A program made the translations under genes and the position numbers. From positions 2,170,001-2,234,000 of the forward strand of contig NZ_CP041203.1 in the NCBI RefSeq assembly GCF_008033115.1: 64,000 nt of DNA. The letters are read 5' to 3'. Below are positions 52,304 to 59,666 of this stretch, in pieces (position 1 is the stretch's first letter; each line of letters begins with the position of its first letter). This DNA comes from Cellulomonas sp. Y8 (lineage in GTDB: Bacteria > Actinomycetota > Actinomycetes > Actinomycetales > Cellulomonadaceae). The notes beneath the pieces are model-generated. The model had not been told where the DNA came from. It saw nothing but the letters and a program-made list of their open reading frames with translations, and searched no databases.

Positions 52304-54853
52304 TCAGCGCAGCGCGCGCACCCGGCGGGTGACGAGCACCAGGGCACCGCCGACCGCGACGAGGAACGCCGCGGCCAGGCCGAGGGCACCGCCCTCGGAG
52401 CCGGTCACCGCGAGCTCGCCGGTCGCCGCCGGCGTGACGGCCGCCGGGGCCGCCGCGACCGGGGCGGACACCGGGGTGACCGTGGCCGGGACCGGGACCG
52501 CGAGCTGGACCGCGAGGGTGGCCCAGCGGCCGGTGGTGCCGCCGGTGGCGTACACGGTGTGCGCGCCCGTGGGCACGTCGCCGGGCACGGTCGCCATCAG
52601 GCGGGCGACGCCGTTCGCGTCCGCGACCGCGGTGCCGAGGAACACCGGGTCGGAGTGCAGGTAGAACGCGACGGTCTCACCGGGCTGGAAGCCCTCGGCG
52701 ACGAGCTCCATCTGCTGGCCCGGGGCCGTGGCGGCCTGGGGCGTGTCGAGCGCGGCGGACGGTGTGGTGCCGGTCCGGACGGGCTCGCCGACGACGGTGA
52801 CCGTGATGGTCGCGGAGCCCGCGGCCGACAGCTCCGTGGCGGGGACCTCGAGCACCAGGGTGTGGGTGCCCGCGGCGAGCACCGGGACCGTGACGGCGAA
52901 CCGGCCGTCGTGGGTCGCGCCGTGGCTCAGGACCGTCGTGCCCTCGCGGAGGGTCCACGAGGAGGGGAGCACGGAGCCGGGCACGGAGACCTTCGCGTCG
53001 AACGTCGAGCGCATCGCGACCGGGACCGTGAGCGTGGCCGGGGCGCTGACCGTGGCGGCGGCGGGCAGGACCTTCAGGGTGCCCTCGCCCTGCGCGAACG
53101 TGTAGCCGCCGAACGACGCGCTCAGGATCGAGAAGGAGCGGGCCCACATCTGGTCACCCGTGTAGGACGCGGTCAGCTGGTAGGAGCCGGCCGGGAGGTT
53201 CGGGACGCTGTAGGTCGCGACGCCGTTCTGGAGCGACCGGCCGGTGAGCGGCTGGCTGTACCCGTTGCCGTGCACGTACAGGTCGACCGGGCCGGTGACC
53301 TGGGGACCCTTCGCCGGGCCCTTGACCGAGATGGTCACGGTCGCGGTCGCGCCGGCCGTGATCGTCGGGGCGGACACGGTGACCGTGGGCTGCGCCTGGA
53401 CCCAGCCGGCGGAGCGCACGGACTTGTACGTCTCGTAGCCCTCGGCGCGCACCTCGAACTCGAGGTCGACGAACTGGCCGATCTGTCCGGCGGCCGGGGT
53501 GAAGGTGCGGCCCGAGCCGACCTGCACGCCGTCGACGGTCCAGCGGACGGTGTACTCGGCGCCCGGCGCGAAGCCGGTCGGCGTGGCGGTGTACTCCTTG
53601 CCGTAGGCCAGCTCGTAGCCGTTCGCGGCGTCGATCTGGAACCAGCCCTCGGGCATCGGCTTCAGGCCCGCGTCGTCGTCGGAGTCGGAGTCGTCCGAGT
53701 CGTCGGAGTCACCCGGGACGGTGGGGGCGATCGTGTTCCAGGCGACGATCGTGCCGGCGCCCAGGGTGCTGTCGTCCACCGGGGTCGGGTCGGCGACGAG
53801 GTAGATCGACCGGTTGAGGTCCGTCGGGACGTAGGTCGTGCCCTCCCCGACGACCGGGCCGTCGAAGTCGTCCAGGCGCCACTCGTACGTGAAGGTCGTG
53901 CCGGCCGCCCAGTTGGTGGTCGGGCGCACGGTGATCGGCGTGCCGACGACGGCGATCGGGAAGTCGTCCTCGTCGGTGGTCGTGCCGGAGAACACGAAGT
54001 CGGTCCACTCGTCCGGCGCCTCGACGCGGTCGTCCGCCTGGGGGCCACCGTCGACCGGGGTGTTCTCGACCGGCGTTGTCGGCTGCGTCGTGACCGGGCC
54101 GGAGGCGGGCGCCTCGGCGAGGACGATGCCGAGGTTCTCGGTGAGGACGGGGTACCACCCGCCGTCGGTGTACGCGATCACCGTGAGCACGAGCTGCTTG
54201 TTGATGTCGTCCGACGTCGGGGTGAACTGGGCGGAGGCCCCGCGCCAGCCGGCGTTCGTGCGCCAGTCCCAGGAGTACTCGGTGCCCTCGGGCGTCGGCT
54301 CGGTGCGCTCGAGCGTGAGCGTCTGGCCGGCGACGGCGACGCGGTTGCCGTGCTGGTCGAGCGAGTAGCCGGAGACGCGGAAGCCGCCGGCGGAGAACGA
54401 CGGACCGGTCTCGCCGGAGTCCTGGTCGGTGTCCGGGGTGCCCTGCTCGGGCGTGGTGCTGCCGCTCGACGGCTGCTCGGTGGTCGGCGTGCTGTCGGAC
54501 GGCACGTCGGTGTCGGACGGCACGTCGGTGTCGGACGAGTCGCCCTGCGTCGGGGTGTCCGGCGTCGGCGAGGTGTCCTCCTCGGATCCGGATCCGGTCG
54601 TGACCGGGGTCGACTCGACCGGCGTGGTCGAGCCCTGCTCCGGGGAGTCGGGCTGCGGGTCCGGCTGCGGCTGCGGGTCGGCGGTCTGCTCCGGGTCCGC
54701 GACGGGCTGCGTCTCGACGACGGCGCTCGGGTCGGTCTCGCCCTCGTCGGCGACCGCGGCCCCGGCCGGGATCAGCATCGCCGCGACGACCGCGGCGGTC
54801 GCGAGGGCGACGGGACGCCGCATGCGCCCCGATCGCGTGCGCGAAGTGTGCAC
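52304..54853 (-). CDS. Sortase-anchored Ig-like surface protein 2 (LAVTG)
   Basis: An 849-residue secreted protein from GTG 54853, with GGGGGAGAA at a 6-base spacing. The signal peptide ends near AGAAVADEGE. A long acidic Thr/Ser/Pro/Asp-rich low-complexity stalk (about 42-150) includes short exact repeats of SDTDVPSDT. Ig-like modules follow, then a C-terminal part clearly homologous to surface protein 1 (APGQQMELVAEGFQPGETVAF, then GAHTVYATGGTTGRWATL). LAVTG at 814-818, a helix and RRVRALR complete the sorting signal. The two genes look like a tandem duplication. Confidence 0.88.
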   Translation of the reverse strand: MHTSRTRSGRMRRPVALATAAVVAAMLIPAGAAVADEGETDPSAVVETQPVADPEQTADPQPQPDPQPDSPEQGSTTPVESTPVTTGSGSEEDTSPTPDTPTQGDSSDTDVPSDTDVPSDSTPTTEQPSSGSTTPEQGTPDTDQDSGETGPSFSAGGFRVSGYSLDQHGNRVAVAGQTLTLERTEPTPEGTEYSWDWRTNAGWRGASAQFTPTSDDINKQLVLTVIAYTDGGWYPVLTENLGIVLAEAPASGPVTTQPTTPVENTPVDGGPQADDRVEAPDEWTDFVFSGTTTDEDDFPIAVVGTPITVRPTTNWAAGTTFTYEWRLDDFDGPVVGEGTTYVPTDLNRSIYLVADPTPVDDSTLGAGTIVAWNTIAPTVPGDSDDSDDSDSDDDAGLKPMPEGWFQIDAANGYELAYGKEYTATPTGFAPGAEYTVRWTVDGVQVGSGRTFTPAAGQIGQFVDLEFEVRAEGYETYKSVRSAGWVQAQPTVTVSAPTITAGATATVTISVKGPAKGPQVTGPVDLYVHGNGYSQPLTGRSLQNGVATYSVPNLPAGSYQLTASYTGDQMWARSFSILSASFGGYTFAQGEGTLKVLPAAATVSAPATLTVPVAMRSTFDAKVSVPGSVLPSSWTLREGTTVLSHGATHDGRFAVTVPVLAAGTHTLVLEVPATELSAAGSATITVTVVGEPVRTGTTPSAALDTPQAATAPGQQMELVAEGFQPGETVAFYLHSDPVFLGTAVADANGVARLMATVPGDVPTGAHTVYATGGTTGRWATLAVQLAVPVPATVTPVSAPVAAAPAAVTPAATGELAVTGSEGGALGLAAAFLVAVGGALVLVTRRVRALR

Positions 54854-54965
54854 TGGGTTCTCCCCCTGTCGGACGGGGAGCGATCCCCGTGCTCGTTGAA
54901 CGGGGGCCTCATCGACGCGAGGGGGCGACGCGTCAGGGATTCTGAGGTTCGGTTCCGGGGGCGTG

Positions 54966-54977
54966 GGTGGTACCACC
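54966..54977. promoter_or_regulatory. Perfect 12-bp palindrome in divergent gap
   Basis: GGTGGTACCACC lies 113 bases upstream of surface protein 2 (minus strand) and 85 bases upstream of the winged-helix regulator (plus strand). It is a candidate operator for that regulator. Confidence 0.4.
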
Positions 54978-55061
54978 TCGACCCCGGCGCAGGGCGGGGC
55001 GCCGACCGGTGGGGACGCGGCACCGCGCGACGGCGCGACGTCCCCGACGTACCGTGAACCG

Positions 55062-55457
55062 ATGGCGATCGGAGACGACTCCGGCCTCGACGACGGCCGG
55101 GTGCTGGTGCGCGGGGACCTCGTGGTCGAGGTGCCCGCGCGGTGCGTGCGCGTCGCGGACCGCCCGGTCCCGCTGACCCGCAGCGAGTTCGAGATCCTCG
55201 TGGCGCTCGCGGAGCGCGCGGGTCAGCCGGTGTCGAAGGACGAGCTCGCGGTGGCGGTCGCGGTGCACGGGCCGCACGCGGTGCCGACGCCGACGGACGC
55301 GGACCGGCGCAGCATCGAGGTGCACATGGCGAACCTGCGCCGGAAGCTCGCGGAGGGGTCGGGCGACCGGACCGCGATCAGCACCGTCCGGGGCCTGGGC
55401 TACCGGCTGACGCCCGAGGTGCGGGTCCCGGAGCAGCGCGACGGCACCGCGGGCTGA
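55062..55457 (+). CDS. Orphan OmpR/PhoB-type winged-helix DNA-binding protein
   Basis: A 131-residue protein consisting of a short N-terminus and a Trans_reg_C winged helix: PLTRSEFEILVALAERAGQPVSKDELA near 35-62, DRRSIEVHMANLRRKLAEG near 85 and STVRGLGYRLTPEV near 110. There is no receiver domain, so it is not a standard response regulator and must be controlled by other means. The ATG at 55062 gives a compact protein; an in-frame ATG at 54963 would add 33 low-complexity residues. It is divergent from surface protein 2, a plausible target. Confidence 0.85.
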   Translation: MAIGDDSGLDDGRVLVRGDLVVEVPARCVRVADRPVPLTRSEFEILVALAERAGQPVSKDELAVAVAVHGPHAVPTPTDADRRSIEVHMANLRRKLAEGSGDRTAISTVRGLGYRLTPEVRVPEQRDGTAG

Positions 55458-55500
55458 GCCGCGCCGCCGCCGCGCCGGACCGGGCGCCGCGGAGGTCGGG

Positions 55501-56136
55501 TCAGCGGGTCGCCGCGGCGAGCGCGGCGCGCAGCCCCTCGGCGTCGAGCTCGGCGCCGTACGCGGGGGTGTCCCGCTGGAACCGCCAGCCCTCGGACAGC
55601 GTGCCCGCGTCCACGACGTCGAAGCCCCACCGGTCGATGAGCGCGGTCACCTCGGCCTTGGCGTCCGCGTCGTCGCCGGCGATCGCGAGCGCGCGGCGGC
55701 CGGGGGTCCCGGCGGGCGTGCCCTTCGACCCGAGGTCGGCGGCGGTGATGTGGTTGAACGCCTTGACGACCCGGGCGCCGCCCAGGTGGTCGGCCAGCAG
55801 CTCGGCGCTGGTGGTGGAGCCGTCGTCGAGCGCGGCCACGTGGCCGTCGCGCTCCCAGTAGTAGTTGTTGGTGTCGATGACGACCTTGCCGGCCAGGGGC
55901 GCGGCGGGGACCTGCGCGTAGGCGTGGAACGGCACGGTGACGACGACGACGTCGCCGTCCGTCGCGGCCTCCTCGGCGGTGCCGGCGCGCGCGCCGTCGC
56001 CGAGCTCGGACACCAGGTCCACGAGCGTGTGCGGACCGCGCGAGTTGCTGAGGACGGGCGTCTGCCCGTGCTGGACGGCCAGGCGGGCGAGCGCGCCGCC
56101 GATGTGGCCGGCGCCGATGAATCCGATCGTGGTCAT
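55501..56136 (-). CDS. NADPH-dependent F420 reductase-like / NAD(P)-binding oxidoreductase
   Basis: A 211-residue Rossmann protein starting MTTIGFIGAGHIGGALARLAVQHG (GxGxxG near 8-13). It continues with VLSNSRGPHTLVDLV near 33, VVVVTVPFHAYAQVPAAPLAGKVVIDTNNYYW near 75-105 and VVKAFNHITAADL near 140. These match the F420-reductase/NADP oxidoreductase family (F420_oxidored), which transfers hydride between NADPH and F420 or related cofactors. Together with the LLM enzyme it fits F420 use. The ATG is at 56136. Confidence 0.88.
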   Translation of the reverse strand: MTTIGFIGAGHIGGALARLAVQHGQTPVLSNSRGPHTLVDLVSELGDGARAGTAEEAATDGDVVVVTVPFHAYAQVPAAPLAGKVVIDTNNYYWERDGHVAALDDGSTTSAELLADHLGGARVVKAFNHITAADLGSKGTPAGTPGRRALAIAGDDADAKAEVTALIDRWGFDVVDAGTLSEGWRFQRDTPAYGAELDAEGLRAALAAATR

Positions 56137-56269
56137 GCCGGGCCAACGCCGAGGAGGGCACCCGTTGTTCCTGGTCAACCGACCTGGTTCCGCCGTGGGG
56201 AAAATCTGTTGGTGCGCGCCGCGGGGCGGACGTACGGTCGAGGCACACGGGAAGGAGGCGGTCCGAGAC

Positions 56270-56308
56270 ATGAAGTCTTCTTGGACGCGTGAGGTGACTG
56301 CCCGCTAG
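56270..56308 (+). CDS. Putative 12-residue leader peptide
   Basis: The ORF MKSSWTREVTAR ends in TAG and is preceded by AAGGAGG at an 11-base distance. Its last codons lie in the 5' strand of a long-range stem, and the stop codon abuts the GTCGCGG arm, so translation would change the RNA fold. It is small enough to occur by chance; the overlap with the structure is the reason to list it. Confidence 0.45.
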   Translation: MKSSWTREVTAR

Positions 56309-56475
56309 TCGCGGACAGCAGTGTTCGGACGGATTGCGATCCGTTCGCCGCGCCGCCGGTCCGACCGGCGACCGCGACGGGCGAATCCCTGCAGTCACCG
56401 CAGCCCGTGGGAGCCGCGAGCTCGTCCTTCGCGGCAGGGCCCTCCAGCAGGAGGCCCGGCCCACGGGCTGTTCCC

Positions 56476-56499
56476 TGCCCGGGCGCGGACGCCCGGGCA
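56476..56499. terminator. Perfect 10-bp hairpin with CGGA loop
   Basis: TGCCCGGGCG at 56476-56485 pairs with CGCCCGGGCA at 56490-56499. It can end the + strand leader RNA and, in the other direction, the GNAT transcript, whose stop codon begins 14 bases away. There is no T tract on either side. Confidence 0.75.
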
Positions 56500-56512
56500 C
56501 GCGGGACGGGGC

Positions 56513-57106
56513 TCAGGCGACGCCGAGCCGCGCCCGCAGCCCCGCGCGCACCGCCGGCCACTCGTCCGGCAGGATCGAGAAGTACGCGGTGTCGCCGCGC
56601 GAGCCGTCCGGCGCGAGCCGGTGGTTCCGCAGCACGCCCTCGGGGACGGCGCCGAGCCGGGTGATCGCCGCGACGGAGCGGGTGTTCCGGGTGTCGGCCC
56701 GCAGCGCGACCCGCGCGCAGCCCCAGACGTCGAAGGCGTGCTCCAGCATGAGCAGCTTGCAGGCCGGGTTGTTCGACGTGCCCCACCACTGCGGGGCGAA
56801 GAAGGTGTGCCCGATCTCGACGCGGGGCACCCGGAGGTCCCGGTCGTAGAACGACGTGCTGCCCCGGACCTCGCCGGTCTCGGCGTCGAGCGCCGCGAAC
56901 GCCAGCCGGCCGGGCGCCGCGCGGGCTCCGTCGATCTCGGCGCGCCAGGCGTCGACGCCGACGGGCAGCGCGGACGACATCCCGGCCCACACCCGCGCGT
57001 CGACGAACGCGGCGAGCGCCTCCGCGTGGGGGAGGTCGAGCGGGACGAGCCGGGCGCCGTGGCCCTCGAGGATGACGTCGTGCAGCACCCGGTGAGCATG
57101 CCGCAC
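56513..57106 (-). CDS. GNAT family N-acetyltransferase (RimJ/RimL-like)
   Basis: A 197-residue acetyl-CoA-dependent transferase. LEGHGARLVPLDLPHAEALAAFV is the RimJ/RimL-type opening. YDRDLRVPRVEIGHTFFAPQWWGTSNNPACKLLMLEHAFD is the conserved acceptor and CoA region near 88-125, and RVALRADTRNTRSVAAITRLGAVPEGVLR near 130-160 is the classic motif A/B segment. The substrate could be a protein N-terminus, an amino acid or an antibiotic. The GTG at 57106 with AAGGGGG upstream is chosen; a GTG at 57088 is an alternative. Confidence 0.88.
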   Translation of the reverse strand: MRHAHRVLHDVILEGHGARLVPLDLPHAEALAAFVDARVWAGMSSALPVGVDAWRAEIDGARAAPGRLAFAALDAETGEVRGSTSFYDRDLRVPRVEIGHTFFAPQWWGTSNNPACKLLMLEHAFDVWGCARVALRADTRNTRSVAAITRLGAVPEGVLRNHRLAPDGSRGDTAYFSILPDEWPAVRAGLRARLGVA

Positions 57107-57127
57107 CCGACCCCCTTGCGGTCGAAA

Positions 57128-57142
57128 GCTAATGGCATTAGC
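57128..57142. promoter_or_regulatory. Operator palindrome upstream of the hydrolase-TetR pair
   Basis: GCTAATG G CATTAGC is a perfect 7-1-7 inverted repeat ending 9 bases before the hydrolase ATG, in an AT-rich stretch that also provides a -10-like sequence. CTAATG/CATTAG half-sites are typical of TetR-family operators in this context, so autoregulation by the downstream TetR gene is likely. Confidence 0.7.
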
Positions 57143-57151
57143 CTACGGGCT

Positions 57152-58027
57152 ATGGACAACAAAGACGTACGACGCACGCTGCACCTGCCGCGGCCCGAGG
57201 GGAGGGTCGCCTACGACGACGCCGGCACCGGGCCGCTCGTCGTCATGGTCCCCGGGATGGGCGACCTGCGGTCCACCTACGACGAGCTCCGGGCCGCCCT
57301 GCTCGGTGCCGGCTACCGGGTCGTCACCACCGACCTGCGCGGCCACGGCGACTCCGACGCCGGGTTCACGACGCACGGCGACGAGGCGACGGCGGGCGAC
57401 GTCGTCGCGCTGGTCGAGCACCTGGCCGCGGGGCCCGCGGTGCTCGTCGGCAACTCGATGGGCTCCTCGGCGGCGGCCGTGGTCGCGGCCGACCGGCCGG
57501 ACCTGGTCCGCGGGCTGGTCCTGCTGGCGCCGTTCCTGCGCGACCCGCAGCTCCCCGGTGCGGTGCGCGCGGTGATGCCGCTGGTCTACCGGGCGATGCT
57601 CGCCGCCCCGTGGGGCGCCGCCGCCTGGGCCGGCTACTACCGGTCGCTCAACAAGGGCGCCCGGTCGCCGCGGCTGGCCGCGCACACGGCGGCGATCCGC
57701 GCGAGCCTGCGCCGCCCCGGCTACCTGGGCCAGTTCCGCGACCTGACGCTGGCGCTCACGCACGCCCCCGTGGAGGCCCGCGTGCCACGCATCCAGGCGC
57801 CCGCGCTCGCGGTGGTCGGAGCGCTCGACCCCGACTGGAAGGACCCCGCCGCCGAGCTCGCGTGGATCCGGGACGCGATCGGCGCCCGGGCGGTCCTGGT
57901 CGAGGACGCCGGGCACTACCCGCAGCACCAGACGCCGGAGGTCGTGGCCGAGGCGGTGCTCGGGCTGCTCGGGGAGGTCGCGCCGGTGGCCCCCGCCGCA
58001 CCGGCCGACGGGGTCGCCGGTGCCTAG
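57152..58027 (+). CDS. Alpha/beta hydrolase
   Basis: A 291-residue cytosolic alpha/beta-hydrolase. MVPGMGDLRSTYDEL near 30 supplies the oxyanion region, TTDLRGHGDSD near 66 is the family DxRGxGxS motif, and the nucleophile elbow is GNSMGSS (Ser) near 97. The acid is likely in ALDPDWKDP near 228 and the catalytic His in DAGHYPQHQTPE near 255. The substrate is unknown; such genes paired with TetR regulators often handle esters or lactones. The short leader after the operator suggests tight repression. Confidence 0.92.
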   Translation: MDNKDVRRTLHLPRPEGRVAYDDAGTGPLVVMVPGMGDLRSTYDELRAALLGAGYRVVTTDLRGHGDSDAGFTTHGDEATAGDVVALVEHLAAGPAVLVGNSMGSSAAAVVAADRPDLVRGLVLLAPFLRDPQLPGAVRAVMPLVYRAMLAAPWGAAAWAGYYRSLNKGARSPRLAAHTAAIRASLRRPGYLGQFRDLTLALTHAPVEARVPRIQAPALAVVGALDPDWKDPAAELAWIRDAIGARAVLVEDAGHYPQHQTPEVVAEAVLGLLGEVAPVAPAAPADGVAGA

Positions 58028-58625
58028 GGCCGGCCTGTCCCGCGAGGCGGTCGCCCGGATCGCGCTCGACCTGGTGGACGACGGCGGACCCACCGGCTTC
58101 GCCGACCTCACGCTCGCCAAGGTCGCCGCCGAGGCCGGCGTCGCGACGCCGAGCCTCTACAAGCACGTGGGCTCGCTGGCCGCGCTGCGCCGGGAGGTCG
58201 CCGTCCTCACGGTGCAGGACCTCGGCGCGCGGCTCGTCGACGCGACCGTCGGCCGCTCCGGCCCCGACGCGCTCCGGGCGCTGGCGGGTGCGATGCGCGG
58301 CTACGCCCACGCCCACCCGGGCCGGTACGCCGCCGTCCAGGTCGCGCCGGACCCGGCCGACCCCGACTCGGCCGCGCTGGCCGCCGCTGCGGCGCGCACC
58401 GTCGAGGTGATCGCGGCCGCGCTGCGCGGGTTCGACCTGCCCGAGGAGCGGTCGGTCGACGCCGTGCGGGCGGTCCGGGCGGGCGTGCACGGGTTCGTGG
58501 CCCTTGAGCTCGGCGGCGGCTTCCGGATGCCGCAGGACCGGGACCGCAGCTTCGACGTGCTGGTCGGGATGCTGGTGGCGGGCGTCGCGGCGCTCGCGGC
58601 CGACGGCAGCGCCGCCACGGGCTGA
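58020..58625 (+). CDS. TetR family transcriptional regulator
   Basis: A 201-residue repressor. The N-terminal helix-turn-helix covers about 8-52 (LTLAKVAAEAGVATPSLYKHVGSLAALRREV). The ligand domain has the WHG-type signature VRAVRAGVHGFVALELGGGF near 155-175. The GTG start overlaps the hydrolase stop by 8 bases, so the two form an operon, most likely controlled at the GCTAATG palindrome. Confidence 0.93.
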   Translation: MPRAGLSREAVARIALDLVDDGGPTGFADLTLAKVAAEAGVATPSLYKHVGSLAALRREVAVLTVQDLGARLVDATVGRSGPDALRALAGAMRGYAHAHPGRYAAVQVAPDPADPDSAALAAAAARTVEVIAAALRGFDLPEERSVDAVRAVRAGVHGFVALELGGGFRMPQDRDRSFDVLVGMLVAGVAALAADGSAATG

Positions 58626-58645
58626 GCCGAGCGCCCCGGCGCGTC

Positions 58646-58651
58646 TAGGGT
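58646..58651 (+). promoter_or_regulatory. Candidate -10 of map
   Basis: TAGGGT ends 6 bases before GTG 58658, consistent with a leaderless mRNA. Confidence 0.45.
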
Positions 58652-58657
58652 GGGCGC

Positions 58658-59428
58658 GTGGCCGAGCTGAAGACACCCCGCGAGATCGAGGCGATGCGGG
58701 CGGCGGGTGCCTTCGTGGCCCGCGTGCTGAGCAGCCTGCAGGACGTCGCCCGGGTGGGCATGACGCTGAAGGAGCTCGACGCGCACGCCCACCGCCTGAT
58801 CGACGACGCCGGCGCCCACTCCGTCTACCTGGGCTACCACCCGTCGTTCGGTGCGATGCCGTACCCGGGCGTGCTCTGCACCAGCGTGAACGACGCCGCG
58901 CTGCACGGCCTGCCGTCGGAGCAGGTGCTCGCGGACGGCGACGTGCTGAGCATCGACTTCGCGGCGCAGGTGAACGGCTGGGTCGCCGACTCGGCGCTCA
59001 CCTTCCAGCTCGGTACGCCCGACCCGGAGTCCCAGCGGCTGATCCGGGTCACCGAGGAGGCGCTCGCGGCGGGCATCGCGCAGGCGCGCGCGGGCAACCG
59101 GATGGGGGACATCTCCGCGGCGATCGGCGAGGTCGGCCGCGCTGCGGGTCTCGGGATCAACGCCGACTTCGGCGGCCACGGCGTCGGGCGGACGATGCAC
59201 GAGGAGCCGCACGTGCCGAACCTCGGCCGCCGCGGGACCGGTCTGAAGCTCAAGGCCGGACTCGTCATCGCGATCGAGCCGTGGTTCATGTCCGGGAGCG
59301 ACGGCTACGTGATCGACCCGGACGGCTGGACGATCCGGACCGCCGACGGCTCGCGCGCCGCGCACGCCGAGCACACCGTCGCGATCACGGCCGACGGCCC
59401 GCTGGTGCTCACCGCCCGCAAGGGCTGA
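58658..59428 (+). CDS. map: Type I methionine aminopeptidase
   Basis: Removes N-terminal Met from nascent proteins. The 256-residue product has the pita-bread fold residues: SIDFAAQVNGWVADSALTF supplies the two metal Asp ligands, GHGVGRTMHEEP supplies the His ligand, and the Glu ligands lie in IAIEPWF and HAEHTVAI. The YLGYHPSFGAMPYPGVLCTSVND segment near 50-75 is standard. It lacks the N-terminal SH3-binding extension of MapB-type enzymes. Actinobacteria usually carry a second copy near secY, so this may be the accessory one. The start is GTG. Confidence 0.95.
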   Translation: MAELKTPREIEAMRAAGAFVARVLSSLQDVARVGMTLKELDAHAHRLIDDAGAHSVYLGYHPSFGAMPYPGVLCTSVNDAALHGLPSEQVLADGDVLSIDFAAQVNGWVADSALTFQLGTPDPESQRLIRVTEEALAAGIAQARAGNRMGDISAAIGEVGRAAGLGINADFGGHGVGRTMHEEPHVPNLGRRGTGLKLKAGLVIAIEPWFMSGSDGYVIDPDGWTIRTADGSRAAHAEHTVAITADGPLVLTARKG

Positions 59429-59598
59429 CCCCTGTCGGGGCGCGCCCGCCGGCGCGCGGTCGCGCCGCCGAGCCGGTCGCGCCGCGGAGCCGACGCGCGA
59501 CCGACGCCCCGCGTTCACCCCGCCGACGCCCCCCGGCCAGCGCGGTCGGCGACCGTGACGTGGACGCCCGTCGCGGTCGCGCGGACGCCTGGACGGGC

Positions 59599-59638
59599 GG
59601 GGGCGGCGCGCGCTCGGGGGAGGTCGGGCGCCGCCCCC
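59599..59638. terminator. Hairpin between convergent map and SDR-like genes
   Basis: GGGGGCGGCGC at 59599-59609 pairs with GCGCCGCCCCC at 59628-59638 (11 bp, 18-base loop). It lies 28 bases beyond the SDR-like gene stop. Confidence 0.65.
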
Positions 59639-59666
59639 GTCGCGTCGTGGCCGCGGGGCCCGCGGG

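Larger units (their letters stand above)
56252..56499 (+). ncRNA. Candidate structured leader RNA with leader ORF, two three-way junctions and terminator hairpin
   Basis: This 376-bp gap between genes is not empty. AAGGAGG (56252-56258) precedes a 12-codon ORF at 56270-56308. GGTGACTG (56293-56300) inside it pairs with CAGTCACC (56392-56399). GTCGCGG (56308-56314) pairs with CCGCGAC (56372-56378), enclosing hairpins 56326-56347 (TGCG loop) and 56354-56370. A second three-way junction follows: an 11-bp stem, CAGCCCGTGGG/CCCACGGGCTG (56401-56411/56460-56470), with hairpins 56413-56435 and 56437-56457. A perfect 10-bp hairpin lies at 56476-56499. The layout resembles a translation-coupled attenuator, but no + strand gene directly follows. 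No family was recognised. Confidence 0.6.

Noticed and set aside
54870-54965. Possible cyclic-di-AMP riboswitch before surface protein 2
   Set aside because: There is a CGGGGA/TCCCCG hairpin, but the conserved core segments of that riboswitch class were not found.
59450-59505. A fourth repeat cluster like those at 17, 18 and 63 kb
   Set aside because: GGTCGCGCC and GCGCGACC elements occur, but their spacing (17 and about 20 bases) and arm sequence do not match the 19-20-19 pattern.
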